Shown here in pieces: positions 8,620 to 16,500 of a stretch of 64,000 bases of DNA. The DNA lies in contig JAHBZS010000015.1 of the NCBI GenBank assembly GCA_019635285.1, positions 1 to 64,000 of the forward strand, read 5' to 3'. A program made the translations under genes and the position numbers. Position 1 is the first letter of the stretch. Every line of letters starts with the position of its first letter. The notes below the pieces were generated by a model, which saw only the letters and a program-made list of their open reading frames with translations, did not search any database and was not told the origin of the DNA. The DNA comes from Rubrivivax sp. (GTDB taxonomy: Bacteria > Pseudomonadota > Gammaproteobacteria > Burkholderiales > Burkholderiaceae_C).

Positions 8620-9411
8620 ATGGCGCTGAACCCGAAGATCGGTGACTGGCAGGGCCGCGTGGTCTGGCTGCTGGGTGCGTCCACCGGCATCGGCCAGGCC
8701 GCCGCGCACGCGCTGCATGCGCGCGGCGCCACGGTGGTGGTGTCGGCGCGCAACGCCCAGGCGCTGCAGCAGTTCGGTGCGGCGCACGTGGGCAGCGAGG
8801 CGTTGGCGCTGGATGCCACCGACAGCGCGGCCGTCAAGGACGCCGTCGCGCAGATCGTCGCCCGGCATGGGCGCATCGACCTGGCGCTGTACTGCGCCGG
8901 CACCTACCAGCCGCTGCGGGCGACGCAGTTCGACCTTGCCATCGCGCGGCAGCACCTGCAGGTCAACTACGAGGGGGTGCTGCTGTGGCTGGACGCGCTG
9001 CTGCCGCAGCTGCTGCGGCAGGCGGCGGCCGGGCAGGGCGGCCACCTGAGCCTGGTCGGCAGCGTGGCCGGCTACCGCGGCCTGCCGAAGGCGCTGGCCT
9101 ACGGGCCGACCAAGGCGGCGATGATCAACCTGGCCGAGATCCTGTACCTGGATTTGGCGCCGCGCGGCCTGGGCGTGTCCATCGTCAACCCCGGCTTCGT
9201 GCGCACGCCGCTGACCGCGCAGAACGACTTCCGCATGCCGGCGCTGATCACTCCCGCGGAGGCGGCCGAGGCGATGATCCGTGGCTGGCAGGCGGGCGAC
9301 TTCGAGATCCACTTTCCCAAGCGCTTCACCCGGGCGATGAAGGCGCTGCGCGCGCTGCCCGATCGTCTGTACTTCGCGCTGACGCAACGCAGCGTCGCCC
9401 CCTCGCCATGA
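8620..9411 (+). CDS. Short-chain dehydrogenase/reductase
   Basis: A 263-residue SDR with the cofactor motif GASTGIG near residue 20 and the catalytic Y-x-x-x-K pair in YGPTKAAM. The C-terminus (HFPKRFTRAMKALRALPDRLYF) is the type seen in SDRs of this operon family. It should perform an NAD(P)-dependent alcohol/ketone conversion; the substrate is not evident. It begins five bases after the lipoprotein gene, and its stop overlaps the next start. Confidence 0.86.
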   Translation: MALNPKIGDWQGRVVWLLGASTGIGQAAAHALHARGATVVVSARNAQALQQFGAAHVGSEALALDATDSAAVKDAVAQIVARHGRIDLALYCAGTYQPLRATQFDLAIARQHLQVNYEGVLLWLDALLPQLLRQAAAGQGGHLSLVGSVAGYRGLPKALAYGPTKAAMINLAEILYLDLAPRGLGVSIVNPGFVRTPLTAQNDFRMPALITPAEAAEAMIRGWQAGDFEIHFPKRFTRAMKALRALPDRLYFALTQRSVAPSP

Positions 9412-9860
9412 GCCGGCTCGACGATGGCGGCGACGACGCGCGCCTGCGGCGTGTGTCGCGCGTGGTGAGTTTCTACGAGCACCTGTGCGAGGCCGACCTG
9501 CCGCGGCTGGGCGAGCTGTATGCCGCCGACGCGCGCTTCAAGGATCCGTTCAACGACGTGCGCGGCGTGTCGGCGATCCGCGCGATCTTCGAGCACATGT
9601 TCCGCACGCTGCGCGAGCCCGTGTTCGTGGTGCGCGAGGTGGCCGCGCAACGCGACGGCGGCTTCCTCACCTGGGACCTGTGCTTCCGCACGCAGCGCGG
9701 CGCCGAGATGAGCATCCACGGCGCCACGCACCTGCGCTTCGGCGACGCCGGCCTGATCGTCGAGCACCGCGACTACTGGGACGCCGCCGAGGAGCTGTAC
9801 GAGAAGCTGCCCGTGCTGGGCGCGCTGATGCGCTGGCTGAAGCGCCGCGTCGCGGCCTGA
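9408..9860 (+). CDS. NTF2/SnoaL-like protein
   Basis: A 150-residue protein with the alpha+beta cone of the nuclear-transport-factor-2/SnoaL superfamily (VVSFYEHLCEADLPRLGELYAADA at the start, HRDYWDAAEELYEKLP near the end; quoted only in part). Such proteins often act as isomerases, cyclases or ligand binders. The ATG overlaps the SDR stop (ATGA), making it the last gene of the operon. It ends 14 bp before the convergent MarR gene. Family fold is clear; activity unknown. Confidence 0.8.
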   Translation: MSRLDDGGDDARLRRVSRVVSFYEHLCEADLPRLGELYAADARFKDPFNDVRGVSAIRAIFEHMFRTLREPVFVVREVAAQRDGGFLTWDLCFRTQRGAEMSIHGATHLRFGDAGLIVEHRDYWDAAEELYEKLPVLGALMRWLKRRVAA

Positions 9861-9874
9861 CGGCCCCCCCGGGC

Positions 9875-10366
9875 CTAGCCGTGGCTGGACGCGCCGCCGG
9901 CCACCAGCTTGTGCAGCAGTTCACCGAGCATCGCGCGCTCGGCCGCCGACAGCGATGCCAGCAACCCGGCCTCCATGCCTTGCGAGACGCGCTGCGCGCG
10001 TCGCGCCAAGTCTTCCCCCTTGTCGGTGAGCAGCAGGTTCAGCGCGCGGCCGTCGGTGGTGCTGCGCTGGCGCTGCAGCAGCCCGCGCTCGGCCAGCCGG
10101 TCCACCAGCACGGTGACGTTGGGCGGCGGCACGCCCAGCGTCTGGGCCAGCTGCTTGGGCGTGGCACGCCCGTTGCTGAGCAGCAGCACCAGGATCGTGA
10201 ACTCCACCGGCCGCAGCTTGAAGGGCACGCCGATGTGGCGCTGGAAGACGCGGCGCGACGCCACTTCGGCCAGCGTCAGCCGGTAGCCCAGCAGGTGCTG
10301 CATCGCGCTCTGGTCGAGCAGCGCGCCGACGGCCGGCCGGTCGCGCGCGACGGTCTCGGCGGTCAT
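9875..10366 (-). CDS. MarR-family transcriptional regulator
   Basis: A 163-residue MarR protein with a central winged helix: the recognition region is about residues 70-95 (KQLAQTLGVPPPNVTVLVDR), followed by the wing with DGRALNLLLT. MarR repressors next to feruloyl/coumaroyl-CoA synthetase and crotonase genes usually sense the CoA thioester, as CouR of Rhodopseudomonas does; that analogy is inferred. The start at 10366 overlaps the stop of the solute-binding gene by 4 bp, so the regulator is at the distal end of the operon it probably controls. Confidence 0.88.
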   Translation of the reverse strand: MTAETVARDRPAVGALLDQSAMQHLLGYRLTLAEVASRRVFQRHIGVPFKLRPVEFTILVLLLSNGRATPKQLAQTLGVPPPNVTVLVDRLAERGLLQRQRSTTDGRALNLLLTDKGEDLARRAQRVSQGMEAGLLASLSAAERAMLGELLHKLVAGGASSHG

Positions 10367-11340
10367 GCCTCGGGCGTGAAGCCGACGCGCTTGACGATCG
10401 GCCCCCACGCGGCGTTTTCTTCCTTCACCGCCTTGGCCAGCTCGGCCGGCGAATTGACCGAGACGTCCAGGCCGAAAGCCGCCAGCCCGTCGGCCACCTC
10501 GGCGCCGGCCATCGCGGCGCGCAGCGCGGCCGAGGCGCGCTGCACCAGTTCGGCCGATGCCTTCGGCGGCAGGAACAGGCCGTACCACTCCATCATTTCC
10601 AGCGCCTTGAAGCCCTGTTCGGTGTAGGTCGGCGCGTTGGGCGCATAGCGCGAACGCACCGGGCCCGACGTGGCCAGCACGCGCAGCTTGCCGCTCTTCA
10701 GGTGCGGCAGGTAGTCGCCAATGGGCGAGCTGAAGGCCGTCACCTGGCCACCCAGCAGGTCCTGGATGCCCGGTGCCGAACCGCGGTAGGGCACGTGGCG
10801 CAGTTCGACGCCGCTTTCCTTGGACAGCAGCGCGCCTTCCATGTGCGGCGGCGAGCCGGCTCCGGGCGAGCCGTAGTTGGCCAGCGCCGGGTTGGCCTTG
10901 GCCCAGGCCAGGAAGTCCTTCAGGTTGTGCACCGAGTCGGGCACCGCCGGGCCGACGCCGAAGGCGAAGGCCACCTGCGCCAGCGTACCCACCGGCGTGA
11001 CGTCGTCGATGCCGTAGGCCAGCTTGGTGTACAGGTGCGGATACAGCGTGATCATCGCCGCCGGCGTGACCAGCAGCGTCGTGCCGTCCGGTGCGCTGCG
11101 CTTGAGCTCTTCGACGGCCAGGCGGCCGCCGGCGCCCGGCTTGTTCTCGACCAGCACGGTCTTGGCGTAGCTGCCGCGCATCTTGTCGGCCAGACGGCGT
11201 GCCACCGCATCGACGGTGCCGCCCGCCGGGAAGCCGACGAGGATGCGGGCGGTCTCGAGGCTTTGGGCGCGCAGCAGCCCGGGCAGCCCGTACAGGCCAA
11301 GGGCGCCGGCGGCGGCGAGGAACTGGCGGCGTTGGGTCAT
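10363..11340 (-). CDS. Bug-type tripartite tricarboxylate transporter solute-binding protein
   Basis: A periplasmic binding protein of the Bug/TctC family (about 325 residues). It has a twin-arginine-like export signal (TQRRQFLAAAGALGLYG) and conserved ILVGFPAGG and GSPGAGSPPHMEGAL-type segments. Burkholderiales carry dozens of such orphan receptors; no TctA/TctB membrane genes are nearby. Placement between the regulator and the CoA ligase suggests that it binds an aromatic acid. The start is set at ATG 11340, beginning with the export signal; ATG 11352, four codons upstream, is equally possible and neither has a strong ribosome-binding site. Confidence 0.87.
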   Translation of the reverse strand: MTQRRQFLAAAGALGLYGLPGLLRAQSLETARILVGFPAGGTVDAVARRLADKMRGSYAKTVLVENKPGAGGRLAVEELKRSAPDGTTLLVTPAAMITLYPHLYTKLAYGIDDVTPVGTLAQVAFAFGVGPAVPDSVHNLKDFLAWAKANPALANYGSPGAGSPPHMEGALLSKESGVELRHVPYRGSAPGIQDLLGGQVTAFSSPIGDYLPHLKSGKLRVLATSGPVRSRYAPNAPTYTEQGFKALEMMEWYGLFLPPKASAELVQRASAALRAAMAGAEVADGLAAFGLDVSVNSPAELAKAVKEENAAWGPIVKRVGFTPEA

Positions 11341-11379
11341 GGGGAGTCTCATGGTGGATGGAAGGGGAGGGAAGCAGGT

Positions 11380-13242
11380 TCAGCGCCGCGGCAGGATCAC
11401 CTGCGCGTCCGGCGCGTCGGCATACAGGCGCTCGACCAGGTCGGCACGGTGTTGCAGCACCGCGCGCTGGTTGATCGAGCCCTTGTCGGTGACTTCGCCG
11501 CGGTCCAGATGCGGCGGTTCCTCGAGCAGCAGCGCACGCGCCACGCGGTTGGCGCTGCCGGTGCCTTGGTGCCACAGCGCGTCGACCAGCGACTGGAAGA
11601 AGCCGCGCACCTCGGGGTGCGCCAGCACCTGCGCCGGCGTCGCCTGCTCGGGCAGGCCGAAGCGCCGGCGCGCGTCGTCGATGCGCGGGAAGATCAGCGC
11701 GCCGAGGTCGTCGCGGTTGAGCCCAGCAAGCACCACGTCCTGCACCAGCGGGTCGCCGGCCAGCACGATCTTCATGCGCAGCGGGCCGACGTTGACGAAG
11801 GTGCCGGTGGACAGCTTGAAGTCCTCGGCGATGCGGCCATCGAAGCGCAGGCCGCGCTGCGCGTCGGCGTCGTCGGCGTAGAGCACGGCGTCGCCGGTGC
11901 GGTAGTAGCCCTCTTCGTCGAAGGCGGCCGCGGTTTCGGCGGGCGCGCGCCAGTAGCCCGGCATGACGTTGGGGCCCTTGAAGCGCACTTCGAGCTTGCC
12001 GTCGGTGGGCACCAGCTTGACGGACACGCCGGGTGCCGGCAGGCCGATGTCGCCGCTCTTCACGTCGGTGCCCAGCGCGAAGGTGCAGGACGGCGCGGTC
12101 TCGGTCATGCCCAGGCCGGTGAAGATGCAGATGCGCTCGCCGATGGCCGCTTCGGCATGGCGGTCCAGGTGGTCCCACACCGCCTGGCTCAAGCCCGCGC
12201 CGGCGAACATGAAGGCCTTGACGCGCGAGAACAGCCTGTCGCGCAGGGCCGCGTCGCTGTCCATCGCCCGCGCGATCTCTTCGAAGCCCTTGGGCACGTT
12301 GAAGTAGATCGTCGGCGCGATCTCGCGCAGGTTGCGCAAGGTGGCGGCCATGCCCTTGGGCGTGGGCTTGCCGTCGTCGATGTACAAGGTGCCGCCGTTG
12401 TACAGCGCGATGCCGACGTTGTGGTTGCCGCCGAAGGTGTGGTTCCACGGCAGCCAGTCGACCAGCACCGGCGGCTCGTCGGCCAGGAAGGCGAAGCACT
12501 GGCGCAGCATCTGCTGGTTGGCGCAGAGCATGCGCTGCGTGTTGATCACGCCCTTGGGCTGCTTGGTCGAGCCGCTGGTGAACAGGAACTTGGCGATGGT
12601 GTCCGGCCCGACGTGGCCGTGCGCTTCCATCTCGGCATCGCCCGGCTCGGTGGCCAGCAGCGCATCGAAGCGGGCGATCTTGCGCCCCTGCAGCGCCGGC
12701 GTGTCGTCGCCGGTGGTGACCCAGATTTCGGTGTCCGCCGGCACCACGCTGGCGATGGCATTGCGGAAGGCATGGCCGTCGGCCGCGAACACCAGCCCCG
12801 GCGTCAAGGTGCCGAGGATCTGCTTCAGCTTGGCGAAGTCCTGAGACACGGTGGAATAGGCCACCGACACCGGCGTGTACGGCACGCCCACCCATTGCGC
12901 GGCCAGCGCCAGCGTGTAGTGTTCCAGGTCGTTGTCGGACAGGATGGCGATCGGCCGTTCGGCCGACAGGCCGCGTTCGGCAAGGGCCTGGCCGATGCGG
13001 CGCACGCGGTCGAGCATCTGCGCATAGGTGATGCGGCGCCAGGCGCCGTCGGCTCCGCGCTGCGCCACCTGCACGCGCTCGGGCGCATGGCGGGCCCATT
13101 CCTCCAGCCGGTCGGTCAGCCGGGCGGGGAAGGGCTGCAGGCGCTCGGTGGAGTGCAGGTGCTGCACGCCGGCGGCATCGACGCTGCGCAGCGCGGCCGT
13201 GCAGCCGCCGACCTTGACGTCACGGTACTTGGCAGTGGTCAT
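11380..13242 (-). CDS. Feruloyl-CoA-synthase-like acyl-CoA ligase
   Basis: A 620-residue ANL-superfamily ligase. The phosphate-binding loop FTSGSTKQPKG is at about 221-231, followed by TGLGMTETAP and YYRTGDA, the usual adenylation motifs; the C-terminal part diverges as in feruloyl-CoA synthases. Expected reaction: hydroxycinnamate + ATP + CoA to the CoA thioester, AMP and PPi. Start ATG 13242 is supported by GGAGA about 10 bp upstream. It lies between the crotonase and the binding protein. Other aryl-CoA ligases are possible, so the substrate is inferred. Confidence 0.85.
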   Translation of the reverse strand: MTTAKYRDVKVGGCTAALRSVDAAGVQHLHSTERLQPFPARLTDRLEEWARHAPERVQVAQRGADGAWRRITYAQMLDRVRRIGQALAERGLSAERPIAILSDNDLEHYTLALAAQWVGVPYTPVSVAYSTVSQDFAKLKQILGTLTPGLVFAADGHAFRNAIASVVPADTEIWVTTGDDTPALQGRKIARFDALLATEPGDAEMEAHGHVGPDTIAKFLFTSGSTKQPKGVINTQRMLCANQQMLRQCFAFLADEPPVLVDWLPWNHTFGGNHNVGIALYNGGTLYIDDGKPTPKGMAATLRNLREIAPTIYFNVPKGFEEIARAMDSDAALRDRLFSRVKAFMFAGAGLSQAVWDHLDRHAEAAIGERICIFTGLGMTETAPSCTFALGTDVKSGDIGLPAPGVSVKLVPTDGKLEVRFKGPNVMPGYWRAPAETAAAFDEEGYYRTGDAVLYADDADAQRGLRFDGRIAEDFKLSTGTFVNVGPLRMKIVLAGDPLVQDVVLAGLNRDDLGALIFPRIDDARRRFGLPEQATPAQVLAHPEVRGFFQSLVDALWHQGTGSANRVARALLLEEPPHLDRGEVTDKGSINQRAVLQHRADLVERLYADAPDAQVILPRR

Positions 13243-13303
13243 GGGCGAGTCTCCGTGTTTGGCGTGACGGCGCGCGGCGCCTGCGGGATGGCGGGACGGC
13301 AAC

Positions 13304-14098
13304 TCATTGCTTGGCCACCTTGGCGGCACGGCCGTCGAGGAACGCACGGATGCGCTGCTTGGCCGCCGGGTCGCCCTGCGCGATGGCTGCCACCAGCGAC
13401 TCGACGAACAGCCCTTCGGACGGCGCCAGCTCGGCGATGCGCGGCAGCGCCTGGATGACCGCGAAGTTGGACAGCGGCGCGTTGCCGCAGATCTTCTGCG
13501 CCAGCGCCATGCCCTTGGCCAGGCCTTCGCCTTCGCCGACCAGGTAGTTGGTCAGGCCGGCCTGCTGGCCTTCTTCGGCATCGAAGACGCGGCCGGTGAG
13601 CATCATGTCGGCCATGCGCGACGTGCCGATCAACCGCGGCAGCCGCATCGAGCCGCCGCCGCCAACGAAGATGCCGCGCTGGCCCTCGGGCAGGCCGTAA
13701 TAGGCATTGCGCTCGGCCACGCGCACGTGCGCCGCGGCGGCGATCTCCAGCCCGCCGCCGATCGTCGCGCCGTGCAGCACCGCCACCACCGGCACCGGCG
13801 CGAACTGCAGCTTGTCCAGCGTGGCGTGCCACATGCGCGAATGCAGCACGCCTTCGTACACCGTGCGCTCGGACAGCTCGGACAGGTCGAGCCCGGCGCA
13901 GAAGTGCTGGCCCTCGCCGCTGAGCACGATGCAGCCCACGTCGCTGCCCAGGCCGGTGAAGGCGCGGTCCAGCGCCAGCACCAGGCCGTCGTTGACGGCA
14001 TTGCGCTTGGCCGGCCGGTTGAGCCGCAGGTGCAGCACCGCGCCGTGACGTTCGGCGAGGATCAGGCCGGCATCGGAGGGGTCGGGGGGCAGGCTCAT
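13304..14098 (-). CDS. Enoyl-CoA hydratase/isomerase (crotonase) family protein
   Basis: A 264-residue crotonase with the two oxyanion-hole regions: HFCAGLDLSEL near residues 65-75 and HGATIGGGLE near 109-118. In coumarate/ferulate clusters this position is taken by a hydroxycinnamoyl-CoA hydratase(-lyase) or a beta-oxidation hydratase, which is the likely role here. It is the first gene of the leftward operon, directly downstream of an AT-rich divergent promoter region. Which of the two reaction types it performs cannot be told from the sequence alone. Confidence 0.85.
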   Translation of the reverse strand: MSLPPDPSDAGLILAERHGAVLHLRLNRPAKRNAVNDGLVLALDRAFTGLGSDVGCIVLSGEGQHFCAGLDLSELSERTVYEGVLHSRMWHATLDKLQFAPVPVVAVLHGATIGGGLEIAAAAHVRVAERNAYYGLPEGQRGIFVGGGGSMRLPRLIGTSRMADMMLTGRVFDAEEGQQAGLTNYLVGEGEGLAKGMALAQKICGNAPLSNFAVIQALPRIAELAPSEGLFVESLVAAIAQGDPAAKQRIRAFLDGRAAKVAKQ

Positions 14099-14144
14099 CG
14101 GTGGAGAGGAAGATCGTTAAAGTAGTTATAGATGATAAGTAAAA

Positions 14145-14180
14145 TTGACTTAGAAACCATAGGGTTTGTACTGACCTATG
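14145..14180. promoter_or_regulatory. Divergent promoter region with dyad operator candidate
   Basis: In an AT-rich island, TTGACT (14145-14150) is followed 16 bp later by TGTACT. The inverted repeat CATAGG-N11-CCTATG (14158-14180) overlaps that -10. The size suits a MarR dimer. Rightward it would drive the amidohydrolase; leftward it lies about 60 bp from the crotonase start. Regulator assignment is inferred from proximity. Confidence 0.45.
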
Positions 14181-14301
14181 AGTGTTGAACAAGCAGAATT
14201 GCCTTGAGAGAATGGGAAAACGCCCGCAGCCACGCAAGCCCCCTGAAGTGTTGGCTCAGTGCAGCAAAACAGTTATTCAAGGTAAATAAAGGAGTGAACG
14301 A

Positions 14302-15183
14302 ATGAAGGTCGACGAGCTGGTCGCCATCGATACCCACACGCACCTGGAGGTGTCGTGCTGGAACCCCTTCGACAGCTACGGCGAAGAGTACGACCGCGCC
14401 GCCGACAAGTACTTCCGCTCGAGCAAGCGGCCGACCATGGCGGAGTCGCTGGCGTATTACCGCGAGCGCAAGATCGGTTTCGTGATGTTCACGGTCGATG
14501 CCGAGACGCAGATGGGGCGGCGGCGCATCCCCAACGAGGAGATCGCCGAGGCCGCAATGGCCAATCCGGACATCATGATGGCCTTCGGCAGCATCGACCC
14601 GCACAAGGGCAAGATGGGCGCGCGCGAGGCGCGCAAGCTGATCGAGGAATACGGCGTCAAGGGCTTCAAGTTCCACCCGACGGTGCAGGGCTTCCTGCCC
14701 TACGACAAGATGGCCTGGCCGCTGTACGAGGTGATCGCCGAGCACAAGCTGCCGGCGGTGTTCCACAGCGGCCATTCGGGCATCGGCTCGGGCATGCGCT
14801 GCGGCGGCGGCCTGCGCCTGCAGAACAGCAACCCGATGCTGCTGGAAGACGTGGCCATCGACTTCCCCGACATGCAGATCATCGTCGCGCACCCCAGCTG
14901 GCCGTGGCAGGACGAGGCGCTGTCGCTGGCGGTGCACAAGCCGAACATCTGGATCGACCTGTCGGGCTGGAGCCCGAAGTACTTTCCGCCGCAGCTGGTG
15001 CAGTACGCCAACACGCAGCTGAAGGACCGCATCCTCTTCGGCAGCGACTTCCCGCTGATCATGCCCGACCGTTGGCTGAAGGACTTCGCCGAGGCCGGCT
15101 TCAAGCCCGAGGTGCAGCCGCTGATCCTGAAGCGCAACGCGATGCGCCTGCTGGGGCTGGTGCCGCAGGCCGCGGCGGCGTAG
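14302..15183 (+). CDS. Amidohydrolase-family metal-dependent hydrolase/decarboxylase
   Basis: A 293-residue TIM-barrel amidohydrolase (amidohydrolase 2/ACMSD-like group). It starts with the metal-binding DTHTH at residues 10-14 and carries KGFKFHPT, HSGHSG, AHPSWPW and GSDFP, which supply further histidines and the catalytic Asp. Relatives decarboxylate or hydrolyse aromatic acids. A clear GGAG ribosome-binding site lies 10 bp before ATG. It is transcribed divergently from the CoA ligase operon and probably belongs to the same aromatic pathway, although its substrate is unknown. Confidence 0.8.
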   Translation: MKVDELVAIDTHTHLEVSCWNPFDSYGEEYDRAADKYFRSSKRPTMAESLAYYRERKIGFVMFTVDAETQMGRRRIPNEEIAEAAMANPDIMMAFGSIDPHKGKMGAREARKLIEEYGVKGFKFHPTVQGFLPYDKMAWPLYEVIAEHKLPAVFHSGHSGIGSGMRCGGGLRLQNSNPMLLEDVAIDFPDMQIIVAHPSWPWQDEALSLAVHKPNIWIDLSGWSPKYFPPQLVQYANTQLKDRILFGSDFPLIMPDRWLKDFAEAGFKPEVQPLILKRNAMRLLGLVPQAAAA

Positions 15184-15195
15184 CAGCGCGCCGCG

Positions 15196-16500
15196 TCAGC
15201 GCGCGCGCTTGCGCGCCGGCCAGGGCTTCCAGCGCCGGTGCACCCACCACCATTGCTCGGGGCGGCGCACGATCAGCAGTTCCAGCGCGCGGTTGAACTC
15301 GCGCGTCGTCAGGCGGATGGCTTCGTTGGTGTCGGCATCTTCGACGGCCTGCACGGGCGCCTCGAAGCGCAGCACGTGGTGGCCATCGGGCTCACGCCAG
15401 CACGACGCCGGCACCACCGGGGCGCCGGTGCTCAGCGCGATCACGGCCAGGCTGCGGAAGGTGCCGGCCGGGTGGCCGAAGAACTCCACCCGCACGCCGT
15501 CCTTGCGCTGTGCATGCTGGTCGAAAGGGAAGACCACCAGGTCGCCGGCACCCAGCCGGTCGAGGATGGCGTCCAGCCCGCCGCGCTTGGGCAACACGCC
15601 GAAGCCCGCCTTGCGGAAGCGCCGCGTCACCAGCCGGTCCAGCCACTCGGGGCGGATCGGCCGGCGCACGAAATGGAAGCGGCCGTCGGCCTGCGGGAAG
15701 CTGGCCAGCCCGGCGCTGGTGGCCACCTCGAAGTTGCCGAAGTGGCCGGTCAGGATCAGCACGCCCTTGCCTTGCGCATGCGCGGCCAGCAGGTCCTCCA
15801 GCCCTTCGACGCGCACCATCGCCAGCTTGCGCGCGCGCGGCAGCCACGGGTACCACAGGAACTCCAGGAACAGCCGGCCCAGATGGCCGTAGTGCGCCTG
15901 CGCCAGCCGTGTGATCTCGGCGCGGTCGGCGCGTTCGCCGTAGACGCGGTTTAGGTTTTCCAGCACCACCTTGCGGCGCAGCGGCAGCAGGCGGTAGAGC
16001 AGCCGCGCGGCCCACGACGGCGCCGCCTGCGCCGGCCGCGCCAGCGCCATGGCCGTGGCCGCATGGCGGTCGTGCGTCAGCGACAGCTGGATGTCGGCAT
16101 AGCGGTTGTGCCCCAGCGCGCGTTGCGCGGCGGCGCTGAGCACCACCGTCGGCGCGCCGTAGCCATCGCGCGCCACCGAAAAATCCGCCGGCCCGAGGGC
16201 GCCCAGCGCGGCTTCGCGCGGGAACAGCTTGGTGCAGGCCTCCTTGGCGGCGAAGCGGCCGGCCAGGCTGGCGGCGCGGCCGGGGCCGTCGCCGGCATCG
16301 GCCAGCTCCTGCGGCGAGAAGAAAGCGCCCAGGTCCTGCGGCGCCGTCTCGGCCAGCAGCCGCTGGATGCGCGCGATCTCCACCGTGTCCACGCCGCAGC
16401 GCGCGGCGTCTTGCGCGGCAGGGGCGTCGTCAGGCCGCTCGAAGCCCCCCGGAGGAGGGGCCGGGGCCCCCGCCTGACCCAGAGGGCCCGGATCAGCCAC
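15196..16500 (-). CDS. Fusion: AcpS-like phosphopantetheinyl transferase + LpxL/HtrB-type acyltransferase
   Basis: A 434-residue two-domain protein. After a Pro/Gly-rich leader, residues 35-153 carry an AcpS/4'-phosphopantetheinyl transferase domain with Mg-binding D38 (CGVDTVEIARI) and FAAKEA (E87), then SLTHDRHAATAMA. Residues 160-434 are an LpxL/HtrB lysophospholipid acyltransferase with the catalytic HX4E motif H253-FGNF-E258. The first domain would activate the operon ACP, and the second would move the finished acyl chain to a lipid acceptor at the inner membrane. The start is taken as GTG 16500, overlapping the ketosynthase stop by 8 bp; the Pro/Gly linker is encoded just after. Last gene of the operon. 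Confidence 0.85.
   Translation of the reverse strand: MADPGPLGQAGAPAPPPGGFERPDDAPAAQDAARCGVDTVEIARIQRLLAETAPQDLGAFFSPQELADAGDGPGRAASLAGRFAAKEACTKLFPREAALGALGPADFSVARDGYGAPTVVLSAAAQRALGHNRYADIQLSLTHDRHAATAMALARPAQAAPSWAARLLYRLLPLRRKVVLENLNRVYGERADRAEITRLAQAHYGHLGRLFLEFLWYPWLPRARKLAMVRVEGLEDLLAAHAQGKGVLILTGHFGNFEVATSAGLASFPQADGRFHFVRRPIRPEWLDRLVTRRFRKAGFGVLPKRGGLDAILDRLGAGDLVVFPFDQHAQRKDGVRVEFFGHPAGTFRSLAVIALSTGAPVVPASCWREPDGHHVLRFEAPVQAVEDADTNEAIRLTTREFNRALELLIVRRPEQWWWVHRRWKPWPARKRAR

Noticed and set aside
10702-13458. A 918-codon plus-strand open frame opposite the CoA ligase
   Set aside because: Antisense shadow of the ligase and binding protein; no domain pattern and biased composition.
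16485-16500. Possible frameshift separating the phosphopantetheinyl transferase from the ketosynthase gene
   Set aside because: The GTG start and the 8-bp overlap are the normal coupling style in this operon, and both proteins are complete.
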